35,874 bases of DNA, taken from contig CALFRR010000134.1 in NCBI GenBank assembly GCA_937919435.1, forward strand, positions 1 to 35,874. Reading direction: 5' to 3'. The notes under the pieces are model-generated. The model saw only the letters and a list, made by a program, of their open reading frames with translations. It was not told where the DNA came from and did not search any database. The translations under genes and the position numbers were made by a program. Shown here piece after piece: positions 18,497 through 26,921 of the stretch (the stretch's first letter is position 1; every line of letters begins with the position of its first letter). Source of the stretch: an uncultured Alphaproteobacteria bacterium (GTDB lineage: Bacteria; Pseudomonadota; Alphaproteobacteria; Rhizobiales; Ancalomicrobiaceae).

Positions 18497-18532
18497 GCAC
18501 ATGAAGTTCGGACGTGTCCGAACTTCATGTGC
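18497..18532. terminator. perfect 17-bp inverted repeat between convergent genes
   Basis: The arms gcacatgaagttcggac and gtccgaacttcatgtgc are exact reverse complements separated by 2 nt. They are clearly less GC-rich than the surroundings. The repeat sits between the convergent transglutaminase gene and the L,D-transpeptidase gene (stop at 18540), the usual place for a bidirectional terminator, but neither side has a T-run. A dispersed palindromic element or protein-binding site is the alternative. Confidence 0.5.
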
Positions 18533-18539
18533 CCGGGTA

Positions 18540-19259
18540 TCAGGCCTGCCGGACGATCACCGTCGTGCCGATCGGCACGCGCCGGTGCAGATCGATGATG
18601 TCGTGGTTGAGCAGCCGGACGCAGCCCGACGACACCGCTTCGCCGATCGAGGTCGGATCGTTGGTGCCGTGCAGCCGATAGAGCGTGTCGCGGTCGCCCT
18701 GGTAGAGATAGAGGGCGCGGGCGCCGAGCGGGTTCTCCGGCCCGCCGGGCATGCCGGCCGCCCATTTCGCGGCTTCCGGGTCGCGCAGCGTCATCTCGCG
18801 CGGCGGCGTCCAGGTCGGCCACACCGCCTTGCGCCGGATCGTCGCCTGCCCCGACCAGGCGAAGCCCTCGCGGCCGACGCCGACCCCGTAGCGCACCGCC
18901 CGTCCGCCTTCCAGAATCAGGAACAGCCGCCGTTCTCCCGGCGACACGACGATCGTTCCGGGCTGTTCGTAGCCCCGCCAGTCGACCACCTGCCTCAGAT
19001 TGTCGGAATCGATCTCGGAGAGGTCGAGCGCCTCGAGCGGAAACCGTTCGTCGGGAAGCGGCCCGTAGATCGCCGCATAGGCGTTCTCGGTCGCCTTCAC
19101 CCGGCGGGCGAGCCGTGGGTCGAGAGCCGCCATCGGCGGCGGCGCATAGCTCGGCGCACAGGCGGCGAGCGCCAGGGGCAGAGCGCCGATGAAGGCCCGC
19201 CGGCCGATCCCCCGCGCCGTCCCGATCCGCTCGTTCGTCTCGCCGTTCCCGACCGTCAT
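18540..19259 (-). CDS. L,D-transpeptidase (YkuD family) lipoprotein
   Basis: Periplasmic peptidoglycan-modifying enzyme (239 aa) that forms 3-3 cross-links or attaches proteins to peptidoglycan. The catalytic motif is present: His197 in LHGTNDP and SSGCVR with Cys213 and Arg215. The N-terminus has an RR pair (20-21) before a hydrophobic stretch and the lipobox LAAC (31-34), so it is probably a lipoprotein anchored at Cys34 and possibly Tat-exported. The ATG at 19259 is chosen over an upstream in-frame start at 19325 because GGAGGG lies 8 nt before it on the minus strand. It is downstream of, and co-directional with, the amino-acid ABC genes (240-nt gap) and convergent with the transglutaminase cluster. 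Confidence 0.92.
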   Translation of the reverse strand: MTVGNGETNERIGTARGIGRRAFIGALPLALAACAPSYAPPPMAALDPRLARRVKATENAYAAIYGPLPDERFPLEALDLSEIDSDNLRQVVDWRGYEQPGTIVVSPGERRLFLILEGGRAVRYGVGVGREGFAWSGQATIRRKAVWPTWTPPREMTLRDPEAAKWAAGMPGGPENPLGARALYLYQGDRDTLYRLHGTNDPTSIGEAVSSGCVRLLNHDIIDLHRRVPIGTTVIVRQA

Positions 19260-19279
19260 CCGCTTCACCCTCCGCTTGC

Positions 19280-19300
19280 GGCCGGCGTCGCGCGCCGGCC
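19280..19300 (-). other. 5'-leader hairpin before the L,D-transpeptidase ribosome binding site
   Basis: A perfect 8-bp inverted repeat (ggccggcg / cgccggcc) with a 5-nt loop ends 6 nt before the GGAGGG ribosome binding site. It may stabilise the leader or limit read-through from the ABC operon. Confidence 0.3.
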
Positions 19301-19499
19301 CCGATTCGTCACCCCCCGGGAGCACCCCCGAGAGGTATTCCAGTCCGGGAGAAATGGGGCGAGAACGAGGACCGGGGAGGGCCGGCCGGCGGTAGGCGAC
19401 TGCCGCGACCGCTTCTCGACATCAACAGCGCGTGAGGCCTCCGCGAGCCGCGGCGGCCGACCGCCACTCGCGCGGAAACGGTGACGACGCTTCTTCCGG

Positions 19500-20246
19500 T
19501 CAGAGCCGGCCGGCTTCGATGATCCGCTGCAGGAAGGCGCGGGTGCGCTCGTCGTGCGGATCGGAGAAGATCTGCGACGGCGGCCCCTCCTCGTGGACGA
19601 CGCCGCCGTAGAGGAAGCAGACCTTGCTCGCCACTTCCTTGGCGAAGCCCATCTCGTGGGTGGCGAGCACCATCGTCATGCCCTCCTGGCGGAGGTCGCG
19701 GACGATGTCGAGCACTTCCGAGACCAGCTCGGGATCGAGCGCCGAGGTGATCTCGTCGAGCAGCAGCACGATCGGATCCATCGCCAGGGCGCGGACGATC
19801 GCCACCCGCTGCTGCTGACCGCCGGACAGCCGGTCGGGGAACTCGTCGGCCTTCTTGTCGAGCCGGATCCGGGCGAGCAGTTCCATCGCCCGTTCCCTGG
19901 CCTCCGCCCGGCTCTGGCCGAGCACCTTGATCGGCGCCGCCGTGATGTTCTCGACGACGCTCATGTGCGGAAACAGGTTGAAGCTCTGGAAGACGATGCC
20001 GACGTCGCGGCGCAGCGCGTCGAGATCGACGCCGGGACCGGAGACACGGTCGCCGTGCAGCCGGATCTCGCCGGAATCGATCGTCTCCAGCCCGTTGATG
20101 CACCTGAGCAGGGTCGACTTGCCGCAACCCGACGGGCCGATCAGACAGACGACCTGATGTTCCTCGACGTCGAGCGTGATCCCCTTGAGGACCGGCACCA
20201 CGCCGCCGTAGCTCTTCTTGACGTCGCGGATTTCGACGAGGGCCAT
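19500..20246 (-). CDS. polar amino-acid ABC transporter ATP-binding protein
   Basis: ATPase (248 aa) of a polar amino-acid importer of the GlnQ/HisP type. Walker A is GPSGCGKST (37-45), the Q-loop lies in GIVFQSFNLFPH, the signature is LSGGQQQR (140-147), Walker B is VLLLDE (160-165) followed by ITSALD, and the H-loop is His197 in ATHEMGFA. The length is the family standard. It is the third gene of the binding protein-permease-ATPase operon on the minus strand, 46 nt after the permease. Substrate specificity cannot be read from the ATPase. Confidence 0.95.
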   Translation of the reverse strand: MALVEIRDVKKSYGGVVPVLKGITLDVEEHQVVCLIGPSGCGKSTLLRCINGLETIDSGEIRLHGDRVSGPGVDLDALRRDVGIVFQSFNLFPHMSVVENITAAPIKVLGQSRAEARERAMELLARIRLDKKADEFPDRLSGGQQQRVAIVRALAMDPIVLLLDEITSALDPELVSEVLDIVRDLRQEGMTMVLATHEMGFAKEVASKVCFLYGGVVHEEGPPSQIFSDPHDERTRAFLQRIIEAGRL

Positions 20247-20292
20247 GGATCTGCGGTCTCCGAAAGGTCGAGGGACACGGGCGGGGCCGGGT

Positions 20293-21423
20293 TCAGCCGC
20301 CGGCCCGCATCCGCTTCTGGTCGCGCTCGATCAGCTTGTCGACGAGCCGGGCCTGCGGGATGGTGATCAGCACGAACAGCACCGCCACCGTCGTCACCGA
20401 CGACAGATTGAAGTGGTTCGAGGCGATGATCTTGGCCTGATTGAAGGCATCGACGGTGCCGATCACGCTGACCAGCGCCGTGTCCTTCTGCAGGCTGATG
20501 AAGTCGTTGAGCAGCGGCGGGATGATCCGCCGCACCGCCTGCGGCACCACCACGAAGCGCAGCGTCTGGCCATGGCTGAAGCCGAGCGAGCGCGCCGCCG
20601 CGGTCTGGCTCCAGTGGACGCTCTCGATGCCGGAGCGGTAGACCTCCGAGACATAGGCGCCGTAGGTGAGGGTCAGCGCCAGGATCGCGAACATCGTCGG
20701 GGTCATGTCGCGCAGCACCGGCAGATCGGTGAGCGGCAGACCGAAGCCGACCAGATAGATCGCGATGATCGCCGGCAGGCCGCGGAACAGATCGACGTAG
20801 GCGGTGGCGATCAGCCGGATCGGCGCCCCCGCCCGGCCCGGAGCGAGCCGCGCGACCGCGATCAGCAACCCCCAGATCAGCACCAGAACCTCGGCGATCA
20901 CGAAGATCTCGACGTTCACCCAGAACGCCTTGCCGACCAGATGGAAGGTTTCGAAGATCAGTCCGACGTCGAAGAAGGTGCGGCCGACCGCGATCTCGTT
21001 GGCGATCAGGAAGTGGCCGAAGGCCAGCACCATCAGCACCGCCACCGCATAGCCGATGGCGAGCTTCGCCTTCTCGCCCGCGTCGGCCGTCGCCGCGCGG
21101 GCATCGGCGAAATCCACTCTGGCGAGCCGTCGCGCCTTCAGCGCCGTCTCCAGACCCTTCACCGCCGGCACGAACAGGAACACCGCCGAGGCCGCCGCCG
21201 CATAGAGCCAGACGTCGGCCCAGGCGGTTTCCGCTTCGAGCTCACCGAGTGCGCCGCGCACCGCGCCGACCGTCAGGAACGCCGCACCGAGCACCGCCGC
21301 CGCCACCGCCACCGCGGTCACGGCCAGTCCGACGACGGATTTCGGCGGCGCCGGCATCCACTTGCGGGTGGGGCGCGGCGCCCGCGTTCGGTCGACCGTC
21401 GTCGCTTCCGAGGTGTCGTCCAT
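20293..21423 (-). CDS. polar amino-acid ABC transporter permease with N-terminal extension
   Basis: Inner-membrane permease (376 aa) of the HisM/GlnP family. The C-terminal half (about 165-370) is the transport domain with the ATPase-contact (EAA-type) loop SLGFSHGQTLRFVVVPQA (279-296) and the entry LFRGLPAIIAIYLVGFGLP. The first 150 residues add hydrophobic segments at about 29-51, 71-88 and 121-140, so the protein is about 130-150 aa longer than a minimal 220-aa permease, as in AapM/BztC-like proteins. No second permease gene is present, so it would act as a homodimer. The ATG at 21423 is chosen because the sequence upstream is Arg/Pro-rich and does not resemble a protein N-terminus. It follows the binding-protein gene after 148 nt. 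Confidence 0.9.
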   Translation of the reverse strand: MDDTSEATTVDRTRAPRPTRKWMPAPPKSVVGLAVTAVAVAAAVLGAAFLTVGAVRGALGELEAETAWADVWLYAAAASAVFLFVPAVKGLETALKARRLARVDFADARAATADAGEKAKLAIGYAVAVLMVLAFGHFLIANEIAVGRTFFDVGLIFETFHLVGKAFWVNVEIFVIAEVLVLIWGLLIAVARLAPGRAGAPIRLIATAYVDLFRGLPAIIAIYLVGFGLPLTDLPVLRDMTPTMFAILALTLTYGAYVSEVYRSGIESVHWSQTAAARSLGFSHGQTLRFVVVPQAVRRIIPPLLNDFISLQKDTALVSVIGTVDAFNQAKIIASNHFNLSSVTTVAVLFVLITIPQARLVDKLIERDQKRMRAGG

Positions 21424-21523
21424 CGTCGTCGTGGCTCGCTTCAGCGGTCCCCGCGGTCGGCGGGGCCGGAACGGTGGGATCGGCGCCGGATGCCGCGGCA
21501 CCGGAAGACTCGACGCCGACCGA

Positions 21524-21549
21524 CGACGGACGGCCGAGGCCGCCCGTCG
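21524..21549 (-). terminator. hairpin between binding-protein and permease genes
   Basis: A 12-bp stem with one G-T pair (cgacggacggcc / ggccgcccgtcg) and a 2-nt centre lies 22 nt past the binding-protein stop. Such hairpins in importer operons commonly stabilise the upstream message or terminate part of the transcripts, giving more binding protein than permease. There is no U-run. Confidence 0.4.
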
Positions 21550-21571
21550 CTCCGGCGGGAAGGTTCGTCGA

Positions 21572-22459
21572 TCAGGGCTTGAAGTAGGGCAGCTTGGTCG
21601 GGTCGGCACCCCAGGTCGCCGCGAGATACTTGGCGGCGAGCTTCTTGGTGGTGCCGTCGGCGATCAGCGCGGCGAGCACCTTGTCGAGGGTCGCGACGTT
21701 GGCCGAGCCCTTCGGGAACAGGGCGCCGTACTGCTCACCGGTCTTGTACTGGCCGATGACGATCATCTTGCCCTTCGACTCGGACGCCTGACCGAGCACG
21801 ATCGCGGTGTCGGTCATCGCGACGTCGATCTGGTTGGCCATCAGCGCGGTGAACATCGCCGGCGTGTCGGCGAACACCTTGGCCGGGGTCTTGGGCTTCA
21901 GCGTGTCGGTGACGAAGTCGGCGCCGGTGGTGCCCTGCTGGACGCCGATCCGGAGGCCCTTGATGTCGCCGCTCTCGTACTTCTTGCCCTTCTTGGTCAG
22001 GATGCCGACGTCGGAATCGAAGTAGGGCACCGAGAAGGCGACCACTTCCTTGCGCTTGTCGGTGATCGAGATCTGCGACAGGGCGACGTCGTAGTCCTTG
22101 GTCTGGCCGGCGACCAGAGCGTCGAAGTCGACGTTCTTGATCACCACCTTGTCGAGGCCGACCCGCCAGGCGATGTTGGCGGCGAGGCAATACTCGTAGC
22201 CGTCCTTGATCGTGTCCGGCGTGTCGCCGTTGTTCCAGCCGGGCGCCGGCAGGTTGGTCTCGTAGGTGAGCTGACCGGCGATCGCCGGTTGAATCGAGAA
22301 CTCGCCCTTCTTGCCCGTCATCTCGCAGTTGCCGATCTTGTCGGCGGCGCTGGCGACGAACGAAAGGGACGCTGCGGCCGTGAACGCGGCGAGCGCGACG
22401 CCGAAACGGAACTTCGACGATGAGAACATGGAGGTGAGCCTCTTGTGGCGAAGCGACAT
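21572..22459 (-). CDS. polar amino-acid ABC transporter substrate-binding protein
   Basis: Periplasmic family 3 solute-binding protein (295 aa). A signal peptide runs through GVALAAFTAAASLSFVASA with likely cleavage before ADKIGN. The mature part shows the family features: GYEYCLAANIAWRVGL, the central block LVAGQTKDYDVALSQISIT, the domain-crossing VPYFDSDVGIL, and LRIGVQQGTTGADFV. Its ligand is probably a polar or charged amino acid; the exact one is unknown. It is the first gene of the ABC operon. An internal ATG at 22429 (AAGAGG 9 nt upstream) also gives a complete signal peptide and may be the true start; GGAG lies 12 nt upstream of the ATG at 22459. Confidence 0.92.
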   Translation of the reverse strand: MSLRHKRLTSMFSSSKFRFGVALAAFTAAASLSFVASAADKIGNCEMTGKKGEFSIQPAIAGQLTYETNLPAPGWNNGDTPDTIKDGYEYCLAANIAWRVGLDKVVIKNVDFDALVAGQTKDYDVALSQISITDKRKEVVAFSVPYFDSDVGILTKKGKKYESGDIKGLRIGVQQGTTGADFVTDTLKPKTPAKVFADTPAMFTALMANQIDVAMTDTAIVLGQASESKGKMIVIGQYKTGEQYGALFPKGSANVATLDKVLAALIADGTTKKLAAKYLAATWGADPTKLPYFKP

Positions 22460-22531
22460 GAAAAACCGCGGCTCCGGCGTGGCCGGACCCGTACCGTCAT
22501 GTTAACGCCGTTTTCGCCCGTGGGAACCGGT

Positions 22532-22572
22532 AAAAATCCCTGACCTGCACAGAAAAGGTCGGAAGGATTTTC
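22532..22572 (-). terminator. terminator-like structure after the FAD oxidoreductase gene
   Basis: Read on the minus strand, aaaatcc/ggatttt (7 bp) encloses gacc/ggtc (4 bp) with small internal loops, and the 3' arm ends in five T. It starts about 18 nt after the oxidoreductase stop and precedes the ABC operon, so it probably separates the two units. Confidence 0.42.
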
Positions 22573-22588
22573 CTCTCCCTCCTTTTGC

Positions 22589-24202
22589 TCAACTCTTGGG
22601 CACTCTCCCTCGTCTGACGTCGGCGAGGATTTCCCTCGCGGCGTTGTGGCCCGGGGCACCGGTCACGCCGCCGCCGGGGTGCGTCCCTGAGCCGCACATG
22701 TAGAGACCCGGGATCGGCGCCCGGTAATCGGCGTGGCCGAGCGCCGGCCGGGCCGAGAAGATCTGGTCGAGCCCGAGACAGCCGTGGAAGATGTCGCCGC
22801 CGACGAGACCGAACTCGTCTTCGAGCTTCGCCGGCGACAGGATCTGCCGACCGATCACCGAGGCGCGGAAGCCCGGCGCCATCCGGTCGACGGTGTCGAT
22901 CATCACGTCGGCGACCTCGTCCTCGACCTCCGCCCAGGACCGGCCGTCCGGCAGGCTCGGCGCGACGTGCTGACAGAACAGGCTGGCGACGTGGCGCCCT
23001 TCCGGTGCCAGGGTCGGATCGAGGGTCGAGGGGATCAGCATCTCGACGATCGGCGCCTTCGACCAGCCGGTCTGCCGGGCGTCGAAATAGGCCTTCTCCA
23101 TGTAGGCGAGGCTCGGCGCGACGACGATGCCGGCGGTGTGGTGGTCGCCGGGCTCGCGGCCGGGACGACAGGCGAAGCTCGGCAGCTCGGAGAGCGCCAC
23201 GTTCATCCGGAAGGTGCCCGAGCCCGACCGCCACGAGGCGATCCGCGCGCGGAAGTCGGCGGGGAGTTCACCGGGATCGACCAGCTTCTCGAACAGCAGC
23301 TTCGGATGGACGTTGGACACCACCAGCCGCGCCCGGATCGCCTCGCCGGCCTCGGTGACCACGCCGACCGCCCGCCCCTTCTCGACGATCACCTCGGAAA
23401 CCCCACAGCCGGTGCGGATCTCGGCGCCGCGCGACGCCGCCGAGCGGGCCATCGCCTGCGACACCGCGCCCATGCCGCCGATCGCGTGGCCCCAGATGCC
23501 GCGGGTGCCGTTCACCTCGCCGAAGCAGTGGTGCAGCAGGATGTAGGCCGAGCCCGCCGCATAGGGGCTGGCGTAGTTGCCGACCACCCCGTCGAAGCCG
23601 AAGATCGCCTTGATCGGATCGCTCTCGAACCACTGGTCGAGATAGTCGCCGGCCGAGCGGGTGAAGATCTCCAGGAGATCGCGCTGGCCTTCGAGGTCGA
23701 GCTTGCGGAAGCGGTTGCCGAGCCGTGCCGCCGACAGCGCCTCCGGCAGCAGCGCCATCAGGCCGCGGCCGGTCACCACGTTCGGCGGGGTCTCCAAGAC
23801 CACGTCGCGGATCACGTCGGCCATCCGCTCCAGTCGGTCGCCGTAGGCGTCGAGCCGCTCGGCGTCACGCGTCGAGAAGCCCGCCAGTGACGCCTTGGTC
23901 CGGCCGGGTCCGACCTCGAGTGCCCGACCGTCGGGAAGCGGCAGGAAGTTCGACATCTTCCGCTCGACCACCGTCAGGCCGTGGCCGGCGAGATCGAGAT
24001 CGCGGATCACCTTCGGATTGAGCAGCGACACCGTGTAGGCGCAGACCGAATTGCGGAAACCGGGATGGAACTCCTCGGTCACCGCCGCACCGCCGACCAC
24101 GCCGCGGCGTTCCAGCACGGTCACCTTCAGCCCGGCCGCCGCCAGATAGGCCGCCGTCACCAGCCCGTTGTGGCCGGCCCCGATCACGATCACGTCCCGC
24201 AT
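22589..24202 (-). CDS. phytoene-desaturase-like FAD-dependent oxidoreductase
   Basis: NAD(P)/FAD-dependent oxidoreductase (537 aa) of the CrtI/PYROXD2-like amine-oxidase superfamily. The dinucleotide-binding motif VIGAGHNGLVTAAYLA (6-21) is followed by the ERRGVVGGAAVTEE segment, with Glu31 for the FAD ribose. The C-terminal FAD contact is GLYMCGSGTHPGGGVTGAPG (about 498-517). The substrate domain has SDPIKAIFGFDGVVG and GHAIGGMGAVSQAMA. There are no crt neighbours, so a carotenoid role is not supported; the substrate is unknown. GGAGGAG lies about 10 nt before the ATG. It stands between hypE and the ABC operon with its own promoter-like site. Confidence 0.88.
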   Translation of the reverse strand: MRDVIVIGAGHNGLVTAAYLAAAGLKVTVLERRGVVGGAAVTEEFHPGFRNSVCAYTVSLLNPKVIRDLDLAGHGLTVVERKMSNFLPLPDGRALEVGPGRTKASLAGFSTRDAERLDAYGDRLERMADVIRDVVLETPPNVVTGRGLMALLPEALSAARLGNRFRKLDLEGQRDLLEIFTRSAGDYLDQWFESDPIKAIFGFDGVVGNYASPYAAGSAYILLHHCFGEVNGTRGIWGHAIGGMGAVSQAMARSAASRGAEIRTGCGVSEVIVEKGRAVGVVTEAGEAIRARLVVSNVHPKLLFEKLVDPGELPADFRARIASWRSGSGTFRMNVALSELPSFACRPGREPGDHHTAGIVVAPSLAYMEKAYFDARQTGWSKAPIVEMLIPSTLDPTLAPEGRHVASLFCQHVAPSLPDGRSWAEVEDEVADVMIDTVDRMAPGFRASVIGRQILSPAKLEDEFGLVGGDIFHGCLGLDQIFSARPALGHADYRAPIPGLYMCGSGTHPGGGVTGAPGHNAAREILADVRRGRVPKS

Positions 24203-24237
24203 CGGCCGCGCTCTCCTCCGTTCGCAAGACCGGAGAG

Positions 24238-24266
24238 ATCGGACCGTCTTATCGTACGACTGTCAA
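24238..24266 (-). promoter_or_regulatory. candidate sigma-70 promoter of the FAD oxidoreductase gene
   Basis: The minus strand shows a perfect TTGACA (24261-24266, within CTTGACA), a 17-nt spacer and TCCGAT (24238-24243), about 35 nt before the oxidoreductase ATG. The spacing is ideal and the -10 matches 3/6. This is the best promoter-like signal I found in the window. Confidence 0.5.
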
Positions 24267-24423
24267 GCAAGGAATTGCGCGGCACGTCGCCGTGCGGGTT
24301 TCTCCCGAGGCGTCGACCACCGATCCGGCGGCCGGCGAAGTCGCCCGGGAAGCCGCCGACCCGAGCGCCGTCGTCTCGCCCGCCTCGGCTCTGCCGAAGA
24401 GATGAAACGCCCCGCGCTCGATC

Positions 24424-25494
24424 TCAGCAGATCCGCGGCAGTTGTTCGCCGGCCAGCCAGTCGACGATCCGACCGCCGCCGAAGGCCGTGGTCATCTGGA
24501 CGAAGAAGCGGTCGTCCTCGATCACCTCGCCGATCGCCACCGCCCGGATCCCGTTCGGATCGGCGCGCATCGCGGCCAAGACCGCCTCGGCCCGCTCCGC
24601 CGCCACCACCGCCACCAGTTTGCCCTCGTTGGCGACGTTCAGGGGATCGAGCCCGAGCAATTCGCAGGCCGCGGCGACCTGCGGGGCGACCGGCACGTCG
24701 TCTTCGCGGATGCGGATGCCGACCTTCGACTGGTGGGCGATCTCGTTCAGCGTCGCGGCGAGCCCGCCGCGGGTCGGATCGCGCATCAACCGCAGCCCGG
24801 TGCCGCCGGCCGCCACCATCGCAGCGGTCAGCCGATGGAGAGCCGCCGAATCCGAGACCACCGCCGTCTCGAAGCCGAGATTCTCGCGGCTCGCCATGAT
24901 CGCCACGCCGTGATCGCCGATCGAGCCGGAGAGCAGGACGACATCGCCGGGTTTCGCCCGGTCGCCGCCGAGTTCGATCCCCGGCGGCACGATACCGATG
25001 CCGGTGGTGGTGATGAAGACGCCGTCGGCCTTGCCGCGTTCGACCACCTTGGTGTCGCCGGTGACGATCGCCACCCCCGCTTCGCGGGCCGCCCGCCCCA
25101 TGCTCTCGGCGATCCGCTTGAGATCGGCGAGCGGGAAGCCCTCCTCGATCACGAAGGTCGCGGCGAGATGCAGCGGCACCGCACCGCCGACCGCGACGTC
25201 GTTGATCGTGCCGTGCACCGACAGCGCACCGATGTCGCCGCCGGGGAAGAACAACGGGGTGATCACGTGGGCGTCGGTCGCCATCACCATCCGCGCGCCC
25301 GGCGGAAGGTCGACCCGGAACGCCGCCTGATCGTTGCCCTGCGCCAGCCATTCGTTGGAGAAGGCGTCGCGGAAGATCTCGTCGATCAGCTGCGCCGAAG
25401 CCCGTCCGCCGGCGCCGTGGCTCATGTCGACCCGGCCGCCCGCGACGTCGAGCCGACGCCGACGCAGCCGCGGTTCGCCGTGTTCGCCGCTCAT
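24424..25494 (-). CDS. hypE: hydrogenase maturation protein HypE
   Basis: ATP-dependent dehydratase (356 aa) that turns the carbamoyl group placed on its C-terminal cysteine by HypF into a thiocyanate, the donor of the cyanide ligands of [NiFe]-hydrogenase. The essential C-terminal Cys is present (LPRIC, Cys356). Family blocks are GRVDMSHGAGGRASAQLI (20-37), GNDQAAF, FFPGGDIG, IVTGDTKVVERGK, SGSIGDHGVA and MRDPTRGGLAATLNE, matching the PurM-like ATP-binding fold. The ATG at 25494 overlaps the hypD stop (ATGA), and the N-terminal extension before SHGAGG is typical of HypE, fixing the start. It is the last gene of the hyp set. Confidence 0.97.
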   Translation of the reverse strand: MSGEHGEPRLRRRRLDVAGGRVDMSHGAGGRASAQLIDEIFRDAFSNEWLAQGNDQAAFRVDLPPGARMVMATDAHVITPLFFPGGDIGALSVHGTINDVAVGGAVPLHLAATFVIEEGFPLADLKRIAESMGRAAREAGVAIVTGDTKVVERGKADGVFITTTGIGIVPPGIELGGDRAKPGDVVLLSGSIGDHGVAIMASRENLGFETAVVSDSAALHRLTAAMVAAGGTGLRLMRDPTRGGLAATLNEIAHQSKVGIRIREDDVPVAPQVAAACELLGLDPLNVANEGKLVAVVAAERAEAVLAAMRADPNGIRAVAIGEVIEDDRFFVQMTTAFGGGRIVDWLAGEQLPRIC

Positions 25495-26651
25495 GCCGCG
25501 CCTCCTCGGGTGGTGGCCGCCCGCCGCGCGCGATCGCGGAAGCGCCCGTAGGTCCAGTGCGCCGCGCAGGCGCCTTCGGACGAGACCATGCAGCTGCCCA
25601 TCGGCGTCTCCGGCGAACACACCGTGCCGAACAGCCGGCAGTCGGCGGGCAGCTTGGCGCCGGTCAGGATCAGCCCGCATTCGCAGGCCGGATTGTCCTT
25701 CGCCGCGCTCGGCGGAATCGTGAATCGCCGCTCGGCGTCGAACCGGGCGTATTTTTCCCGGAGCTTCAGCGCCGAATGCGGGATCGAGCCGAGGCCGCGC
25801 CACTCGAAGGCGTCGCGCAACTCGAAGATCTCGTCGACCAGCTCGATCGCGGCACGGTTGCCCTCCGGCACCACCGCTCGGACATACTGGTTCTCGACCT
25901 CGGTCCGCCCCTCGTTGACCTGGCGCACCAGCATCAGCACCGACTGCATCACGTCGAGCGGTTCGAAGCCGGAGACGACGATGCGCTGGCCGAACTCGGT
26001 GGCGAAGACCTCGTAGGGCTTCCAGCCGATCACCACGCTGACGTGGGCCGGGCCGATGAAGCCTTCGAGCGCCACCGGCGGCAGCCTGCCGGTCTTCGGC
26101 GCCTCGAGGATCGCCCGGATCGCCGAAGGGGTCAGCACGTGGTTCGAAAACACCGAGAAGTTGGCGAGCCCCCTGGCCTCGGCCGCTCTGATCGCCAGGG
26201 CGGTCGGCGGCGTCGTGGTCTCGAACCCGATGGCGAGAAACACCACTTCGCGGTCCGGCTCGGCCTCGGCGATCCGCAGCGCGTCGAGCGTCGAATAGAC
26301 CATCCGGACGTCGCAGCCCTCGGCCTTCGCCCGGATCAGGCTCGAGCCGCCCGAGGCCGGCACCCGCATCAGATCGGCATAGGTGCAGAGCGTCACCTTC
26401 GGATGGCGGGCCAGCCCGATCGCCTCGTCGATCCGGCCGACCGGCAGGACGCAGACCGGACAGCCCGGCCCGTGGATCAGCCGGACGTTCTCCGGCAGCA
26501 GATCCTCGAGCCCGTAGCGCGAGATCGCATGGGTGTGGCCGCCGCAGAACTCCATGAAGCGATAGAGCCGTGCCGGATCGGCCTCGCGGGCGATGGTCGC
26601 CGCGATCGACCGGGCGAGCGCCCCGTTTCGGTATTCGTCGACGTGTTTCAC
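25491..26651 (-). CDS. hypD: hydrogenase maturation protein HypD
   Basis: Iron-sulfur scaffold (386 aa) that with HypC assembles the Fe(CN)2CO unit. Conserved motifs are MEFCGGHTH (33-41), GPGCPVCVLP (61-70) and GFETTTPP (142-149). The C-terminal cysteines of the [4Fe-4S] site are in CECGLILTG, ADCRLFG, TVCSPETPMGSC and SSEGACAAHW. The start is the GTG at 26651, which overlaps the hypC stop (GTGA); the protein then begins MKHVDEYRNG as in homologues. It ends in an ATGA overlap with hypE. The length is the family norm. Confidence 0.96.
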   Translation of the reverse strand: MKHVDEYRNGALARSIAATIAREADPARLYRFMEFCGGHTHAISRYGLEDLLPENVRLIHGPGCPVCVLPVGRIDEAIGLARHPKVTLCTYADLMRVPASGGSSLIRAKAEGCDVRMVYSTLDALRIAEAEPDREVVFLAIGFETTTPPTALAIRAAEARGLANFSVFSNHVLTPSAIRAILEAPKTGRLPPVALEGFIGPAHVSVVIGWKPYEVFATEFGQRIVVSGFEPLDVMQSVLMLVRQVNEGRTEVENQYVRAVVPEGNRAAIELVDEIFELRDAFEWRGLGSIPHSALKLREKYARFDAERRFTIPPSAAKDNPACECGLILTGAKLPADCRLFGTVCSPETPMGSCMVSSEGACAAHWTYGRFRDRARRAATTRGGAA

Positions 26652-26869
26652 GCGTGGGCTCCGGCTTCGGCGAGCAGCGCCAGCGTCCGCTCGGCCTCCG
26701 CCGCGTCGATCCTGGTCAGCGCATAGCCGACGTGGACGACGACGTAGTCGCCGACCGCGACGTTCGGGACCAGCGCCGTCGAGATTTCCTTGAGGACGCC
26801 GTCGAGGCCGACCTTGGCCATGCCGTCGGGCAGGAGTTCGTGGACGAGCGCAGGGATCGCGAGACACAT
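26648..26869 (-). CDS. hypC: hydrogenase maturation chaperone HypC
   Basis: Small HypC/HupF-family chaperone (73 aa) that binds HypD and carries the iron unit to the hydrogenase large-subunit precursor. The N-terminus MCLAIPALV holds the essential Cys2; GVLKEISTALVPNVAVGDYVVVHVG-type strands follow (VGDYVVVHVGYAL in the middle) and the C-terminal helix has the IDAAEAERTL block. HypF lies 52 nt upstream and hypD overlaps its stop by 4 nt (GTGA). A HupF paralogue would be similar, but the position before hypD supports HypC. Confidence 0.95.
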   Translation of the reverse strand: MCLAIPALVHELLPDGMAKVGLDGVLKEISTALVPNVAVGDYVVVHVGYALTRIDAAEAERTLALLAEAGAHA

Positions 26870-26921
26870 GAGGATCGGTTCCTGGAAGAGCGGAAGGGGT
26901 GCATGCAGGCGCCCGGGTCGT

